DNA of 64,000 bases, taken from the NCBI RefSeq assembly GCF_003268005.1, contig NZ_CP014213.1, forward strand, positions 124,001-188,000. The letters are read 5' to 3'. This document shows positions 1-8,247 of the stretch, piece after piece; the stretch's first letter is position 1; every line of letters starts with the position of its first letter. Both the position numbers and the translations under genes were made by a program. Source of the stretch: Methanosphaera sp. BMS (GTDB lineage: Archaea > Methanobacteriota > Methanobacteria > Methanobacteriales > Methanobacteriaceae). A model generated the notes under the pieces. It had not been told where the DNA came from, searched no databases, and saw nothing but the letters and a program-made list of their open reading frames with translations.

Positions 1-1729
1 TGTTAAAATTTATGAAGATGTAATTATCCAATGCAATATCATCCATATAAATTGATTCGGAATTCCAATTTCTTATTAAAAAAATCCTATTATACTGACT
101 GACTTTACTTAACTTAATTGTATAATTATAATTCATAATAGTTTTAGACCCATTTTCTGGATTGTACTCGATTGTCTTGGAGTATTTGTCATTATATTGT
201 GTGTATATTTCTATTTTAGTATTGGTATCTGTTGTGTAGCTTCCGTAGTTGTTTAGTGTTTCTGTTGGTGCTTGTGTCTGGTTGTATTTTGTTATGTTGA
301 ATTTTCCCGGCTGATTGGATTGTATGATTATTTTCTGCTGTCCATTGCTCCAGATGTTACTAGCATTCATGATTGTGATTGATGGTCGCTCGTCCGGGTG
401 CTGTACAGGTGTGAAATTGAATACTTTTGATTCGTAAAGCTGAATATCATCCTTTGTATAGTATTTTAGTCGCGTGTTTTTATTTAGATATATTTTATCA
501 TTGTTTTTAGCAGTTTTTACTGTAGTGCTATTTTTTGGATTTGTACCATCTGTTGTATAGTATACTGTGCAGTTTAGTTTGTTGGTACTGAATTGTATTC
601 TTTGTTTGTTGTTTTCCAGTGTTGTCAGTGGTCTTATTGCTGTTATTGGTGGTGTAATTACTTTTTTTGGTTGGTATACTACTAAATCGGATGTGAATCC
701 TTCATTATCCACTAATATTGCTCTTACCTGTGTTTTTATGGATATCATTACCTTGGTGTTGTTAGTCCATGTGTTACTGTTTGTATTTGGTATTGATCCG
801 TTTCGTGTATAGTAGATTGTACCTGCCTTATTTATTTTTACCGTTATGTTCTGGTAGTTGTCACGTACATCAGTAATGTTTTTAATTGTAACCACAGGTT
901 TAACCGCATTCATCCTATAACTATAGACGTTGCTGGTTATTGAGCCGTATACTGATATGAATCTAAGATTTGTATTGTTGTTTATTTCTATTGGTGCAGA
1001 ATACTTGGTGCTGCTGGTTGTTGGCGTGCTGCCATCGGTTGTATAGTATATGCTGGTTGTAGGCAATGTGTATGAAATGTATACCTGTTGCTTTTTGTTA
1101 GCGATTGGTGTTTTATATACTATGTATGGTGTTGAACCTTCACTAAGCTTCATGGATAGCACTGCACCATATTCGCCGTTTGCTTTAACGGCAAAGTACT
1201 TTAAAGTCTTACTTGTATCATAAACAAATGCCTTTGTGTATTTTGTGCTACTAGTTGTTGGATTAGCACCATTTAAAGTATAATAAACAGTACAGTTGTT
1301 CACACCACTAAAAGTAGTATTATATGTGGTGGATGTGAGTTTGCTTAGCACTACCTTTACACTTAAAGCCGTGGTGGTGTTACTTACAATAGCCTGTGTA
1401 TCTCCACTTCCTCTGTTATTAGGACAGTTACGTCTAGTGGAATCTGTGGATTTGTCATCTTCGACTAATTCCTCCTCATCATCATCAATAGTAGTATCGT
1501 TTAATTCTATAATTTCAGAATTTTCAAATCCATCCTCAAAATTATTATCGGGAATAACTTCCACATTATTAATATATTTATCCAGATTCTGTTTTATATT
1601 ATTATCGTAATTTGCAATTGCAGTAGTGCTTATGTTATTATCATTTGATTGGCTGACATCCACTGCACATACTACACTAATACAAGAAAGAATAACAAAT
1701 AAAAACAAGATTATTTTTTTGTAATTAAT
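1..1729 (-). CDS. Adhesin-like surface protein with chitobiase-C-type repeats (3' end outside window)
   Basis: The reading frame is open from a signal-peptide-like start to the left edge of the window, so the C-terminus is missing. The N-terminus reads KKIILFLFVILSCISVVCA, a hydrophobic secretion signal ending in a plausible cleavage site. An acidic linker rich in Asp and Glu follows, then repeats of about 90 residues with cores such as VYYTLNGANPTT, IYYTTDGSTPTT and VYYTTDGTNP. This is the pattern of chitobiase/beta-hexosaminidase C-terminal-like (CHB_HEX_C) repeats, also seen in the giant protein at 12267-21287. An AGGAGG ribosome binding site lies at 1739-1744, but the best-spaced codon (1727-1729) is ATT. 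No ATG, GTG or TTG is available before the signal peptide. The protein is probably exported and exposed at the cell surface. The start remains uncertain. Confidence 0.75.
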   Translation of the reverse strand, partial: MNYKKIILFLFVILSCISVVCAVDVSQSNDNNISTTAIANYDNNIKQNLDKYINNVEVIPDNNFEDGFENSEIIELNDTTIDDDEEELVEDDKSTDSTRRNCPNNRGSGDTQAIVSNTTTALSVKVVLSKLTSTTYNTTFSGVNNCTVYYTLNGANPTTSSTKYTKAFVYDTSKTLKYFAVKANGEYGAVLSMKLSEGSTPYIVYKTPIANKKQQVYISYTLPTTSIYYTTDGSTPTTSSTKYSAPIEINNNTNLRFISVYGSITSNVYSYRMNAVKPVVTIKNITDVRDNYQNITVKINKAGTIYYTRNGSIPNTNSNTWTNNTKVMISIKTQVRAILVDNEGFTSDLVVYQPKKVITPPITAIRPLTTLENNKQRIQFSTNKLNCTVYYTTDGTNPKNSTTVKTAKNNDKIYLNKNTRLKYYTKDDIQLYESKVFNFTPVQHPDERPSITIMNASNIWSNGQQKIIIQSNQPGKFNITKYNQTQAPTETLNNYGSYTTDTNTKIEIYTQYNDKYSKTIEYNPENGSKTIMNYNYTIKLSKVSQYNRIFLIRNWNSESIYMDDIALDNYIFINFN

Positions 1730-2099
1730 AAATATTAGCCTCCTATTTTTTTTCTTTTATCGATTAATAAATAGTTAATCAAGTTATTTTGCTGTTAATT
1801 ACATAACTCAACTTAAAATTCGTTATATCAAAAATGATTAACAACATTAAACATTTTGTCTTAACTTATTAATAAAGATTACCTTTTTAATAAAAAATGA
1901 CACTTTTAAAAAATTGTGGAGGAGGGGGTTTTTAGAGATATATAAGTATACTTAACTGCTAAAACAATTCCAAACATTACTGTGAGTATAATAAGGTAAC
2001 GCCCATATAATCTTGTCACGATGAGTGGCGAATTAGGTATTATATAGGATCTTTTTACTTTCAAGACTATTTTTATATTATCATTATTTAAAATGTTCC
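1730..2099. other. Intergenic region between adhesin and recombinase genes
   Basis: These 370 bases are A+T-rich and hold no convincing reading frame. The AGGAGG site for the leftward adhesin gene is at 1739-1744, and its promoter should lie just to the right. A G-rich stretch around 1917-1931 is unusual for the region. No RNA gene or clear hairpin was recognised. Confidence 0.5.
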
Positions 2100-3152
2100 C
2101 TACATCAATCCTTCAAGCTGTGCTATTTTCTTATTCTTATTGACAATTATCTCTTCCAGTTCCCTTATCTGCTGTTTCAACTGTTTAACTTCCTCAGAGT
2201 CTTCCTCGATTTTCAGATATTCTATCCCCTTCAAATACTGCGACTTTATGTTCTTGTTGGCGTAGGAGTACTTGCTTAAGACCGATTTTACCTTATGACC
2301 TAGGAGCCTGTCAATATCCTCATTGTGTACTCCTGCCAGGGTAAGCTGTGTTGCAAAGAACTTTCTAAGTCCGTGAGGGTGAAACTTGCGGTGGCTGTCT
2401 ATTTTTCCAAAGCCCAATTTGTCATTGTAGTACCTGAATGCCTGATTAATTGCAGGTTTTGTCATGGTAAACAGCAATTCGTCATCACCAAGATCAGTTC
2501 TTGTACTTAGGTATCTTATGATTGCAGTTGTTGACTCGGGTGTGCAGCAGGTGTAGTAGAAGAAGTCTGTTTTTCTTCGATGTACCTTTATTGTCGGTAT
2601 GATATCTGACTTGTTCCACAATTCATCTATTACTTCAGTTATGTCTTCACTTGATGTGTATTCGTCAAGTGAATTCTTGAATTCTCCCACACTAATGTTG
2701 GTTACCTCATTTATTGCACAGCCGCTTGTTGCCATGAATAGTATTATTGCCTTGAGTTGCTTGTTGTTAGTAGTGTTTAGTACCTGTCTTATCTCATTTT
2801 TATTGGGTAGTCTGTCGGGATCGTTTGATTCTCTGACAACGAGTTTTTCGATTGATCCAAGGTCTATTTTTCCGAGTTTGTATAATGCCTTTAAAAGATC
2901 TACCCTCTTGTTTATGGTTGAATTTGCCTTGTCTTCATCTATAAGGTAATCCTTGTAATCTTCTATCAAGTCTCTTATCTTATCAACATCCAATTCCAAT
3001 GTGGAACAGAAACTTTTATCGAGAAATTTAACATAGCTGTTTACTGCTGTTACATATGTCCTGATGGTACTATCAGTTATTGTTTTTCCTTTTCGTCTTG
3101 CCTTTCTGTTTAGACTTTTTGTGATGTATTCATAGTCTTCATCATACTGCAT
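2100..3152 (-). CDS. Tyrosine recombinase/integrase (Xer/phage integrase family)
   Basis: A 350-residue protein with the two-domain layout of tyrosine site-specific recombinases. It has an N-terminal helical DNA-binding domain (about 20-100) and a catalytic domain (about 110-310). Visible catalytic elements are the HxxR box (H260, R263, in HPHGLRKFF), an LGH motif, and a tyrosine in SKYSYAN (Y295, possibly Y297). The first catalytic Arg, normally in a TGLRxxE-like motif, is not seen: the corresponding stretch reads TSGCAINEV with Ala at about 146. A Glu/Lys-rich coiled coil forms the C-terminus (about 315-350). The start is supported by GGAAGGT upstream. It sits between an adhesin gene and a repeat region, so it could invert or integrate local DNA. 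No attachment sites could be identified. It is complete and not obviously decayed apart from the missing Arg. Confidence 0.85.
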   Translation of the reverse strand: MQYDEDYEYITKSLNRKARRKGKTITDSTIRTYVTAVNSYVKFLDKSFCSTLELDVDKIRDLIEDYKDYLIDEDKANSTINKRVDLLKALYKLGKIDLGSIEKLVVRESNDPDRLPNKNEIRQVLNTTNNKQLKAIILFMATSGCAINEVTNISVGEFKNSLDEYTSSEDITEVIDELWNKSDIIPTIKVHRRKTDFFYYTCCTPESTTAIIRYLSTRTDLGDDELLFTMTKPAINQAFRYYNDKLGFGKIDSHRKFHPHGLRKFFATQLTLAGVHNEDIDRLLGHKVKSVLSKYSYANKNIKSQYLKGIEYLKIEEDSEEVKQLKQQIRELEEIIVNKNKKIAQLEGLM

Positions 3153-3660
3153 CTTAAATACCTTCCCATATTTAATTTTTTGTTGAAAGTACTATATAAT
3201 ATTTTACTTACAAGTCTCTTAATAGACTCATAAGAAAGTCCTTTAAAAATATATGAAAAAAATGACCAAAAATTGGGGCAAAAATGAGGAATTTCGACAC
3301 ATTTCAATATCACGAAAATAGCATTTATAACACACCATATGTATATGTAGCAATAGTAAAAATGGTAAGTAGTAAATAATCATAACATCACCCCAACAAA
3401 TTATTACATATCATGATGCGTCCTAAAAAATGCACAAAATTTTGTACGCATACAACCCATTACAAAAAATGAAAATGAAAATTTTTGATGAAAAAAATAA
3501 AAATGATTAAAATAGCATTTTTCATATAAGACATATAGATGAACCATACTCAAAATGATGAAGTAAGAAAAAAAAAACAAAATGAAGGACATGGGTAATA
3601 AAAACAACCAAAATATTATTAAAAAATTATCCTTCCAAGAATTGTTCAGCAAAAATAATT
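3153..3660. other. Low-complexity A+T-rich intergenic region
   Basis: No supported gene. Minus-strand open frames here have no ribosome binding site and encode only Phe/Ile-rich low-complexity peptides. The segment is the upstream region of the recombinase and leads into two repeat arrays. Confidence 0.5.
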
Positions 3661-3785
3661 TTAACTAGTTAATTTATACTTGATATCATAATTATTAAAA
3701 ATAGATTTTACTAATTAAATAATATTTAACCAGTTAATTACTGTTTATGAATTTTATTTTTAAAATTATACTTTACTAGTTAAAT
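3661..3785. repeat. Four dispersed palindromic TTAACTAGTTAA-like boxes
   Basis: TTAACTAGTTAA is a perfect 12-bp palindrome at 3661-3672. Related boxes follow at about 3707-3720 (TTTTACTAATTAAAT), 3726-3738 (TTTAACCAGTTAAT) and 3772-3785 (TTTACTAGTTAAAT). They lie in a gene-free stretch immediately before the 32-bp repeat array. Binding sites for a DNA-binding protein are possible, but chance similarity in such A+T-rich DNA cannot be excluded. Confidence 0.45.
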
Positions 3786-3846
3786 TATATTTTATTGATT
3801 ATTTTTATTTTCAAAAAATTTGATTGTTAAATCATTACTAAATCAG

Positions 3847-4102
3847 CTAAAAATAAGGAATTAATTCCATAAAAATAACTAAAAATAAGGAATTAGTTCC
3901 ATTAAAATAGCTAAAAATAAGGAATTAGTTCCATTAAAATAGCTAAAAATAAGGAATTAGTTCCATTAAAATAGCTAAAAATAAGGAATTAGTTCCATTA
4001 AAATAGCTAAAAATAAGGAATTAATTCCATAAAAATAGCTAAAAATAAGGAATTAGTTCCATAAAAATAGCTAAAAATACAGAACATATTCCAATATATT
4101 TT
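3847..4102. repeat. Tandem array of 32-bp repeats containing a palindrome
   Basis: Seven head-to-tail 32-bp units start at 3847, 3879, 3911, 3943, 3975, 4007 and 4039. A degenerate eighth unit is at 4071-4102. The consensus begins CTAAAAATAAGGAATTAGTT. The core is the 12-bp palindrome GGAATTAATTCC, or the near-palindrome GGAATTAGTTCC in the inner units. The spacing is exact and there is no spacer variation, so this is not a CRISPR array. It resembles iterons or a multi-site operator/centromere-like region, but no replication or partition gene lies beside it. Confidence 0.9.
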
Positions 4103-4112
4103 AGAACATTAA

Positions 4113-4295
4113 TTATAAAAACTTTTTAGATTCTTCCATAAATCCCCCAGCACGTTTAATCTATAATTTAGCAATATTTTCTGTAATACCATCATATGCA
4201 TCATAATCTGCATCTTCACGTATCGATTGAGCTTGTGAAAGATACTTTGCCATATTTCTATCAAATTCACGAGCAATTTCAACACAATCATTCAT
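4113..4295 (-). pseudogene. Remnant of a HEPN-domain gene with an internal TAG stop
   Basis: An ATG at 4293-4295 follows a GGTGAT ribosome binding site. It opens a frame reading MNDCVEIAREFDRNMAKYL and on to NIAKL, where a TAG stop occurs at 4161-4163. The same frame continues IKRAGGFMEESKKFL to a TAA at 4113. The joined sequence of about 60 residues looks like the C-terminal half of small HEPN proteins, which typically end in an A-x-x-F-L-x-x-A-K-like helix. HEPN proteins are often RNase toxins paired with MNT nucleotidyltransferase antitoxins. No MNT gene lies beside it. I call it a 5'-truncated, stop-interrupted relic. The family assignment rests on pattern recognition only. Confidence 0.45.
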
Positions 4296-4368
4296 ACTAT
4301 CACCAAAGAGTATAGTTAATAAATCTTATTTATTAATGAATAATAAATATTTTTATCCTAAAATGAAT

Positions 4369-4392
4369 ATCTCAACCTCTACAGGTTGAGAT
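4369..4392. other. Perfect 10-bp stem-loop
   Basis: ATCTCAACCT at 4369-4378 and AGGTTGAGAT at 4383-4392 form a perfect inverted repeat with a 4-base loop. It lies about 90 bases downstream of the leftward TFB gene and upstream of the HEPN relic. It could be a transcript-end or processing structure for TFB. No long T-tract follows directly. Confidence 0.5.
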
Positions 4393-4482
4393 GGAAAAAA
4401 CTTCAGCAAAAAAATAGATTCACTTATCTAACACACTAAAAATTCTCAAAAAAAAATATTAAATTAGAATCTTACCAAAGAT

Positions 4483-5394
4483 TTAATCCAATATCAAATG
4501 CTCAGTAATCTCATGAAACCTGTTACGTATCGTGACTTCTGTAACACCTGCTATATCCGCCACATCACACAGTGGTTTTCCTTCACCATGGAGTAAACCT
4601 GCAATATATAATGCAGCAGCAGCAACTCCCGTAGGACCATGTTTAATTGTTAGTCCATTTTGAATAGCTTCATTGATTATTTCAATAGCCGTGGATTGAA
4701 CATTATCAGACAAGTTTAATTCACTTGAAAATCTTGGAACATAATCTATGGGACTTATTGAAGGTAGTATAATATGCAATTCTCTTGTCAGGAATCTGAA
4801 TGTTCTACCCACTTCTTTCTTACTTACACGTGACACCTCCACTATCTCATCAAGTGTTCTCGGTTCTTGACATCGTCTGCAGGCTAGATAAAGGGATGCT
4901 GCAATTATTTCTTCAATACTTCTATCTCTGATAAGATTGTTTTCAACAGCATTTATATATATTGTGGATGCTGATTCACGAACTGATCTTGGAAGTCCAA
5001 GTCTTGATGAGTAAAGGCCTAATTCACTTAGTGCAAATGCCAGGCTTTCTGTATCACTATTTTTGCTTATTTTACGTTGCAATTTTCTTAACCTGTACCA
5101 TTGTGCCCTGTTTCTTGAAGGCATATCCTCTCTATAGATATCCTTGTTAGATCCGTCCATCATTGTGGATAATCCGTTATCATTAATTGTGTCTGTTATT
5201 GGAGCATCATCGCTCGTACATTTGTCCCTTTGTTCATGGTCAAATGCTCCCCATTCATGACCATTATCATCTGAATTATAAGCCATTACAAAGCCACAAA
5301 ATCCACAGACAATTTCTTTCAGTTTATGGTCAATGATTGGTTTAGTTGAACCACATTCAAGACAGGAAAGCTCATTTTTATTATTATTCTCCAT
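4483..5394 (-). CDS. tfb: Transcription initiation factor B (archaeal TFIIB)
   Basis: TFB bridges TBP at the promoter and RNA polymerase. The 303-residue protein has an N-terminal zinc ribbon with CLECG and CGFCG cysteine pairs (about residues 11-33), the B-finger/linker region (MPSRNRAQWYRLRKLQ) and two cyclin-like repeats (about 110-205 and 205-300). A helix-turn-helix for BRE contact is near the C-terminus (IAGVTEVTIRNRF). I place the start at the ATG (5392-5394), which has GGTGAT three bases upstream. That gives the usual family length. The open frame could extend 44 codons further to a GTG at 5526 with a Lys-rich tail, but no good ribosome binding site supports that start. The gene appears monocistronic. 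Confidence 0.95.
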   Translation of the reverse strand: MENNNKNELSCLECGSTKPIIDHKLKEIVCGFCGFVMAYNSDDNGHEWGAFDHEQRDKCTSDDAPITDTINDNGLSTMMDGSNKDIYREDMPSRNRAQWYRLRKLQRKISKNSDTESLAFALSELGLYSSRLGLPRSVRESASTIYINAVENNLIRDRSIEEIIAASLYLACRRCQEPRTLDEIVEVSRVSKKEVGRTFRFLTRELHIILPSISPIDYVPRFSSELNLSDNVQSTAIEIINEAIQNGLTIKHGPTGVAAAALYIAGLLHGEGKPLCDVADIAGVTEVTIRNRFHEITEHLILD

Positions 5395-5777
5395 AATATC
5401 ACCATTTTCAATATGAATAGATTCTTTTTGATTTTTTTCATCTTTTTTTGGAGTTCTGGTAGCCTTTGGTTTAGTAGTTTTATTAGTTTTTGATTCGATG
5501 GTTTTAAGTTTATTTTTAGTTTTCACAGGTTTGGAAATTATTTCCTTAGTAACCGTAGGATTTCTTTTTCTTTACCTGCTTAAACGTTTTTTCCTTTTTA
5601 GATTTTTTACCATAATTTTTTCTCCGATTTTTATTTTTGGATGAATATTAATCCAATTAATCTAAAAAAGAAGATTATTCTAACATGACCTGATCTTCTA
5701 TATTACATATTATACTTAAATAAGTAGATATATGTTATAAATTAAAATCTTTAATACGTGAGATAATATCCAAAATT
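5395..5777. other. TFB upstream region with Lys-rich open frames
   Basis: Immediately upstream of tfb, two minus-strand frames read through very Lys-rich sequence. One is in frame with tfb (from 5526); the other contains stretches like KKSKKEKTFKQVKKKKSYGY around 5560-5630. Neither has a clear start signal. They may be leader sequence, or the tail of a decayed upstream gene. I see no other feature here. Confidence 0.3.
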
Positions 5778-6044
5778 TTAGATTGTCATTTCACATATAA
5801 TATTATCAATGCTGTAAGTTAAGATTTTACATGAAAATTTTTGTTTTCCTTTGGGTAGAATTTTTTTTAACCTTGTATTAGAAGGAGGGTTTGTTGTTGA
5901 ATTGAACTTTATTCTCTTCGATTTTGTTTTTCGTTTATATGTTCTGGGTTCTGAATCGTATTGGGTTCTTATACAGTCATCCATAATATTTATAATAATT
6001 TGTTGATTTTCGATGGATTTAATATAATTAATCGGATTAATCAA
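5778..6044 (-). CDS. Small basic hypothetical protein (possibly a gene fragment)
   Basis: An 88-residue open frame starts with TTG. An ATG twenty codons later (MDDCIRTQYD) would give a shorter product. It has a basic middle (TYKRKTKSKRIKF) and a PSNTRLKKILPKGKQKF segment. No ribosome binding site is visible at either start, and I recognise no family. The composition would fit a remnant of a larger DNA-binding or transposase-like gene, but nothing in the neighbourhood proves that. It lies between tfb and glmS, divergent from glmS. Confidence 0.3.
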   Translation of the reverse strand: MINPINYIKSIENQQIIINIMDDCIRTQYDSEPRTYKRKTKSKRIKFNSTTNPPSNTRLKKILPKGKQKFSCKILTYSIDNIICEMTI

Positions 6045-6320
6045 ATAATCATTTTATCAGATGTTTAGACAAAAATAAAACAATCCCCTTTTTTTATCCG
6101 GTTACTCTTTTGGTCATTTGCAGAACTAGACATCTCAATCAATAATATATATCTGATTATATTTTTTATTTTTAACAATTACAGTTTAAGTTGTCACTTA
6201 AGGTGTTTAAAGTTTTTATTTTAAAGGTTATATTAAATATGTAGTGAATAATAATATTATAAGTAAATTTTCAATAAGAGATAATTAAAATAAAAGAATT
6301 AATAGGAAGGTAAAAAAAAT

Positions 6321-8096
6321 ATGTGTGGAATAGTAGGATGTATGCTTAAGGATAACCGAAAAGCAGCTCCAGTATTATTGGACTGTGCAGAAAAGCTTGA
6401 ATATCGTGGTTATGATTCAGTAGGTCTGGCAACATACGATGAAAAGATACATGTAAAAAAGGATGAAGGATATATAGAAAGCGTTGATGAAGCACTGGAC
6501 TTGGCAGATATGCCAGGTAATTATGGAATAGCACACGTAAGATGGGCATCTGTCGGAAAACCGTCTAAACGCAATTCACATCCACATCTTGATGAAGAAG
6601 AAACTGTAGCGGTTGTACACAATGGAACCATTTCAAACTATACGATACTGAAGAATAAACTTATAGGCGAAGGTCATAAGTTCATATCACAAACCGATAC
6701 GGAAGTAATCTCACATTTAATGGAAAAATTTATGGACGAAGGATTGAACTTGGAACATGCACTGCGTAAAACTATAGAATTATTGGATGGAAGCTATGCT
6801 GTTGTTGCAATAAGTAGTAGAGAACCTAACAAAATAGTGGCAACCCGAAAAGATTCGCCTCTTGTACTTGGAGAAAAAAATGAATCATACTATCTTGCCT
6901 CTGACATACCGGCCATGATAAAATATACCAATGACATAATAGAATTAAATAAGGGAGAAATTGTCGTAATTACAAATGAAAAAATGGAGATTCACGATGA
7001 AAATGATAATATCATAGAAAGAAAACCAGTAACAATAGACTGGACTCCTGAAATGGTGGAAAAAAATGACTATGAACATTACATGCTAAAAGAGATATAT
7101 GATCAGCCAGAAGCTGTTAGAAGAACCCTATCCCAGAAGGATAAAATAAGAAAAATCCTGGAGGATATAGGTGATATTGAAAAGATATGCATTGTTGCAT
7201 GTGGAACCAGTTATCATGCGGCTTTAAGTGGAAAGTATATCATCGAATCTGAAGCACGAATTCCTACAAATGTAGTATTGGCATCAGAATTTTCTCATTC
7301 ATTGAATATAATGGATGAAAAAACATTACTAATTGGAATGTCACAGTCAGGTGAAACCGCCGATACTATTAAAGCTTTGAATTCAGTCGAAGGTCCGATA
7401 AAAATGGCAATAGTAAATGTTGAAATATCCGAGATGACAAAAATAGTGGATTACACCATACTTACAAAAGCAGGACCGGAATTATCGGTTGCAGCCACAA
7501 AAACTTACACTGCACAGGTAACGGTAATGTATATGATTGCAGCAATACTGGGAGATAATGAAGAATTATTGAATAAATTAAATAAAGTACCTGAGTATAT
7601 AGATGATATTCTTGAAAACCGTAAAACGATAAAATCCATGGCAAAGACATACTTATATGCCAATGAATTATTCTATATAGGAAAAGGATTTTCATATCCG
7701 ACGGCACTGGAAGCCGCTCTTAAGATGAAGGAGATATCATATATACATGCAGAAGCATACGCTTCCGGTGAACTGAAGCATGGGCCGTTGGCATTAATAG
7801 ACAACAACATGCCGGTAATAACAATAATACCTCCTGGCAAGGATCATAATCTGACATTAAATAGTCTGGAAGAGGTAAAAGCACGCAACTCCAGAATAGT
7901 AACAGTTTGCTCCGAAGATGATGACCTTGTACAGGATAAATCAGAGGAGTGTATCCTGATTAATCCATATGTTGATGAGATTCTTGCACCGCTAGTCTAT
8001 ATTGTAGCATTGCAACTGCTTGCATACTACATTACCATAGAAAAAAAGCACAACCCCGACAGACCAAGAAATCTTGCAAAAACACTGACTGTATGA
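6321..8096 (+). CDS. glmS: Glutamine--fructose-6-phosphate aminotransferase (isomerizing)
   Basis: The enzyme converts fructose 6-phosphate and glutamine to glucosamine 6-phosphate plus glutamate. This is the entry step to UDP-GlcNAc, used by these methanogens for pseudomurein and glycans. The 591-residue protein starts MCGIVGCML; Cys2 is the N-terminal nucleophile of the glutaminase domain (about 1-215). Two SIS sugar-isomerase domains follow (about 275-400 and 445-575), with CGTSYHA, SQSGETADT and ELKHGPLALI motifs. The C-terminus RPRNLAKTLTV is typical of the family. AGGAAGG precedes the start. The gene appears monocistronic, with a possible hairpin terminator downstream. The enzyme acts in the cytoplasm and looks complete. 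Confidence 0.97.
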   Translation: MCGIVGCMLKDNRKAAPVLLDCAEKLEYRGYDSVGLATYDEKIHVKKDEGYIESVDEALDLADMPGNYGIAHVRWASVGKPSKRNSHPHLDEEETVAVVHNGTISNYTILKNKLIGEGHKFISQTDTEVISHLMEKFMDEGLNLEHALRKTIELLDGSYAVVAISSREPNKIVATRKDSPLVLGEKNESYYLASDIPAMIKYTNDIIELNKGEIVVITNEKMEIHDENDNIIERKPVTIDWTPEMVEKNDYEHYMLKEIYDQPEAVRRTLSQKDKIRKILEDIGDIEKICIVACGTSYHAALSGKYIIESEARIPTNVVLASEFSHSLNIMDEKTLLIGMSQSGETADTIKALNSVEGPIKMAIVNVEISEMTKIVDYTILTKAGPELSVAATKTYTAQVTVMYMIAAILGDNEELLNKLNKVPEYIDDILENRKTIKSMAKTYLYANELFYIGKGFSYPTALEAALKMKEISYIHAEAYASGELKHGPLALIDNNMPVITIIPPGKDHNLTLNSLEEVKARNSRIVTVCSEDDDLVQDKSEECILINPYVDEILAPLVYIVALQLLAYYITIEKKHNPDRPRNLAKTLTV

Positions 8097-8142
8097 ATTT
8101 AGAGCTGTATTATAATTCAATACCCCTCTCCACCCAATAAAA

Positions 8143-8166
8143 CTTTTTAACAAAAAAATTAAAAAG
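8143..8166 (+). terminator. Possible hairpin terminator after glmS
   Basis: CTTTTTAA (8143-8150) and TTAAAAAG (8159-8166) form an A/T-only 8-bp stem about 45 bases after the glmS stop codon. Archaeal termination mostly depends on T-runs, so this is only suggestive. Confidence 0.3.
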
Positions 8167-8247
8167 GAATTCTTCCATCCTCTTATTTTATATCAAAAAG
8201 AACATGGTTTTTTTCAAGATTTTAATTTTATAAATCATCCAATGTGA

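Noticed and set aside
3110-3313. 67-codon minus-strand open frame upstream of the recombinase
   Set aside because: It overlaps the recombinase start in another frame and lacks a ribosome binding site. It most likely is promoter DNA.
3404-3652. 82-codon minus-strand open frame rich in Phe
   Set aside because: No ribosome binding site, low-complexity composition produced by A/T-rich DNA, and no resemblance to any family.
3847-4102. CRISPR array
   Set aside because: The 32-bp units are directly adjacent with no unique spacers, and no cas genes are nearby.
4161-4163. Pyrrolysine read-through of the TAG in the HEPN relic
   Set aside because: No pyl genes are visible, and such genes are not known from the likely host group. 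A truncated pseudogene explains it more simply.
6045-6320. glmS ribozyme or riboswitch upstream of glmS
   Set aside because: No conserved ribozyme core is recognisable, and the glmS ribozyme is known from Gram-positive bacteria rather than archaea.
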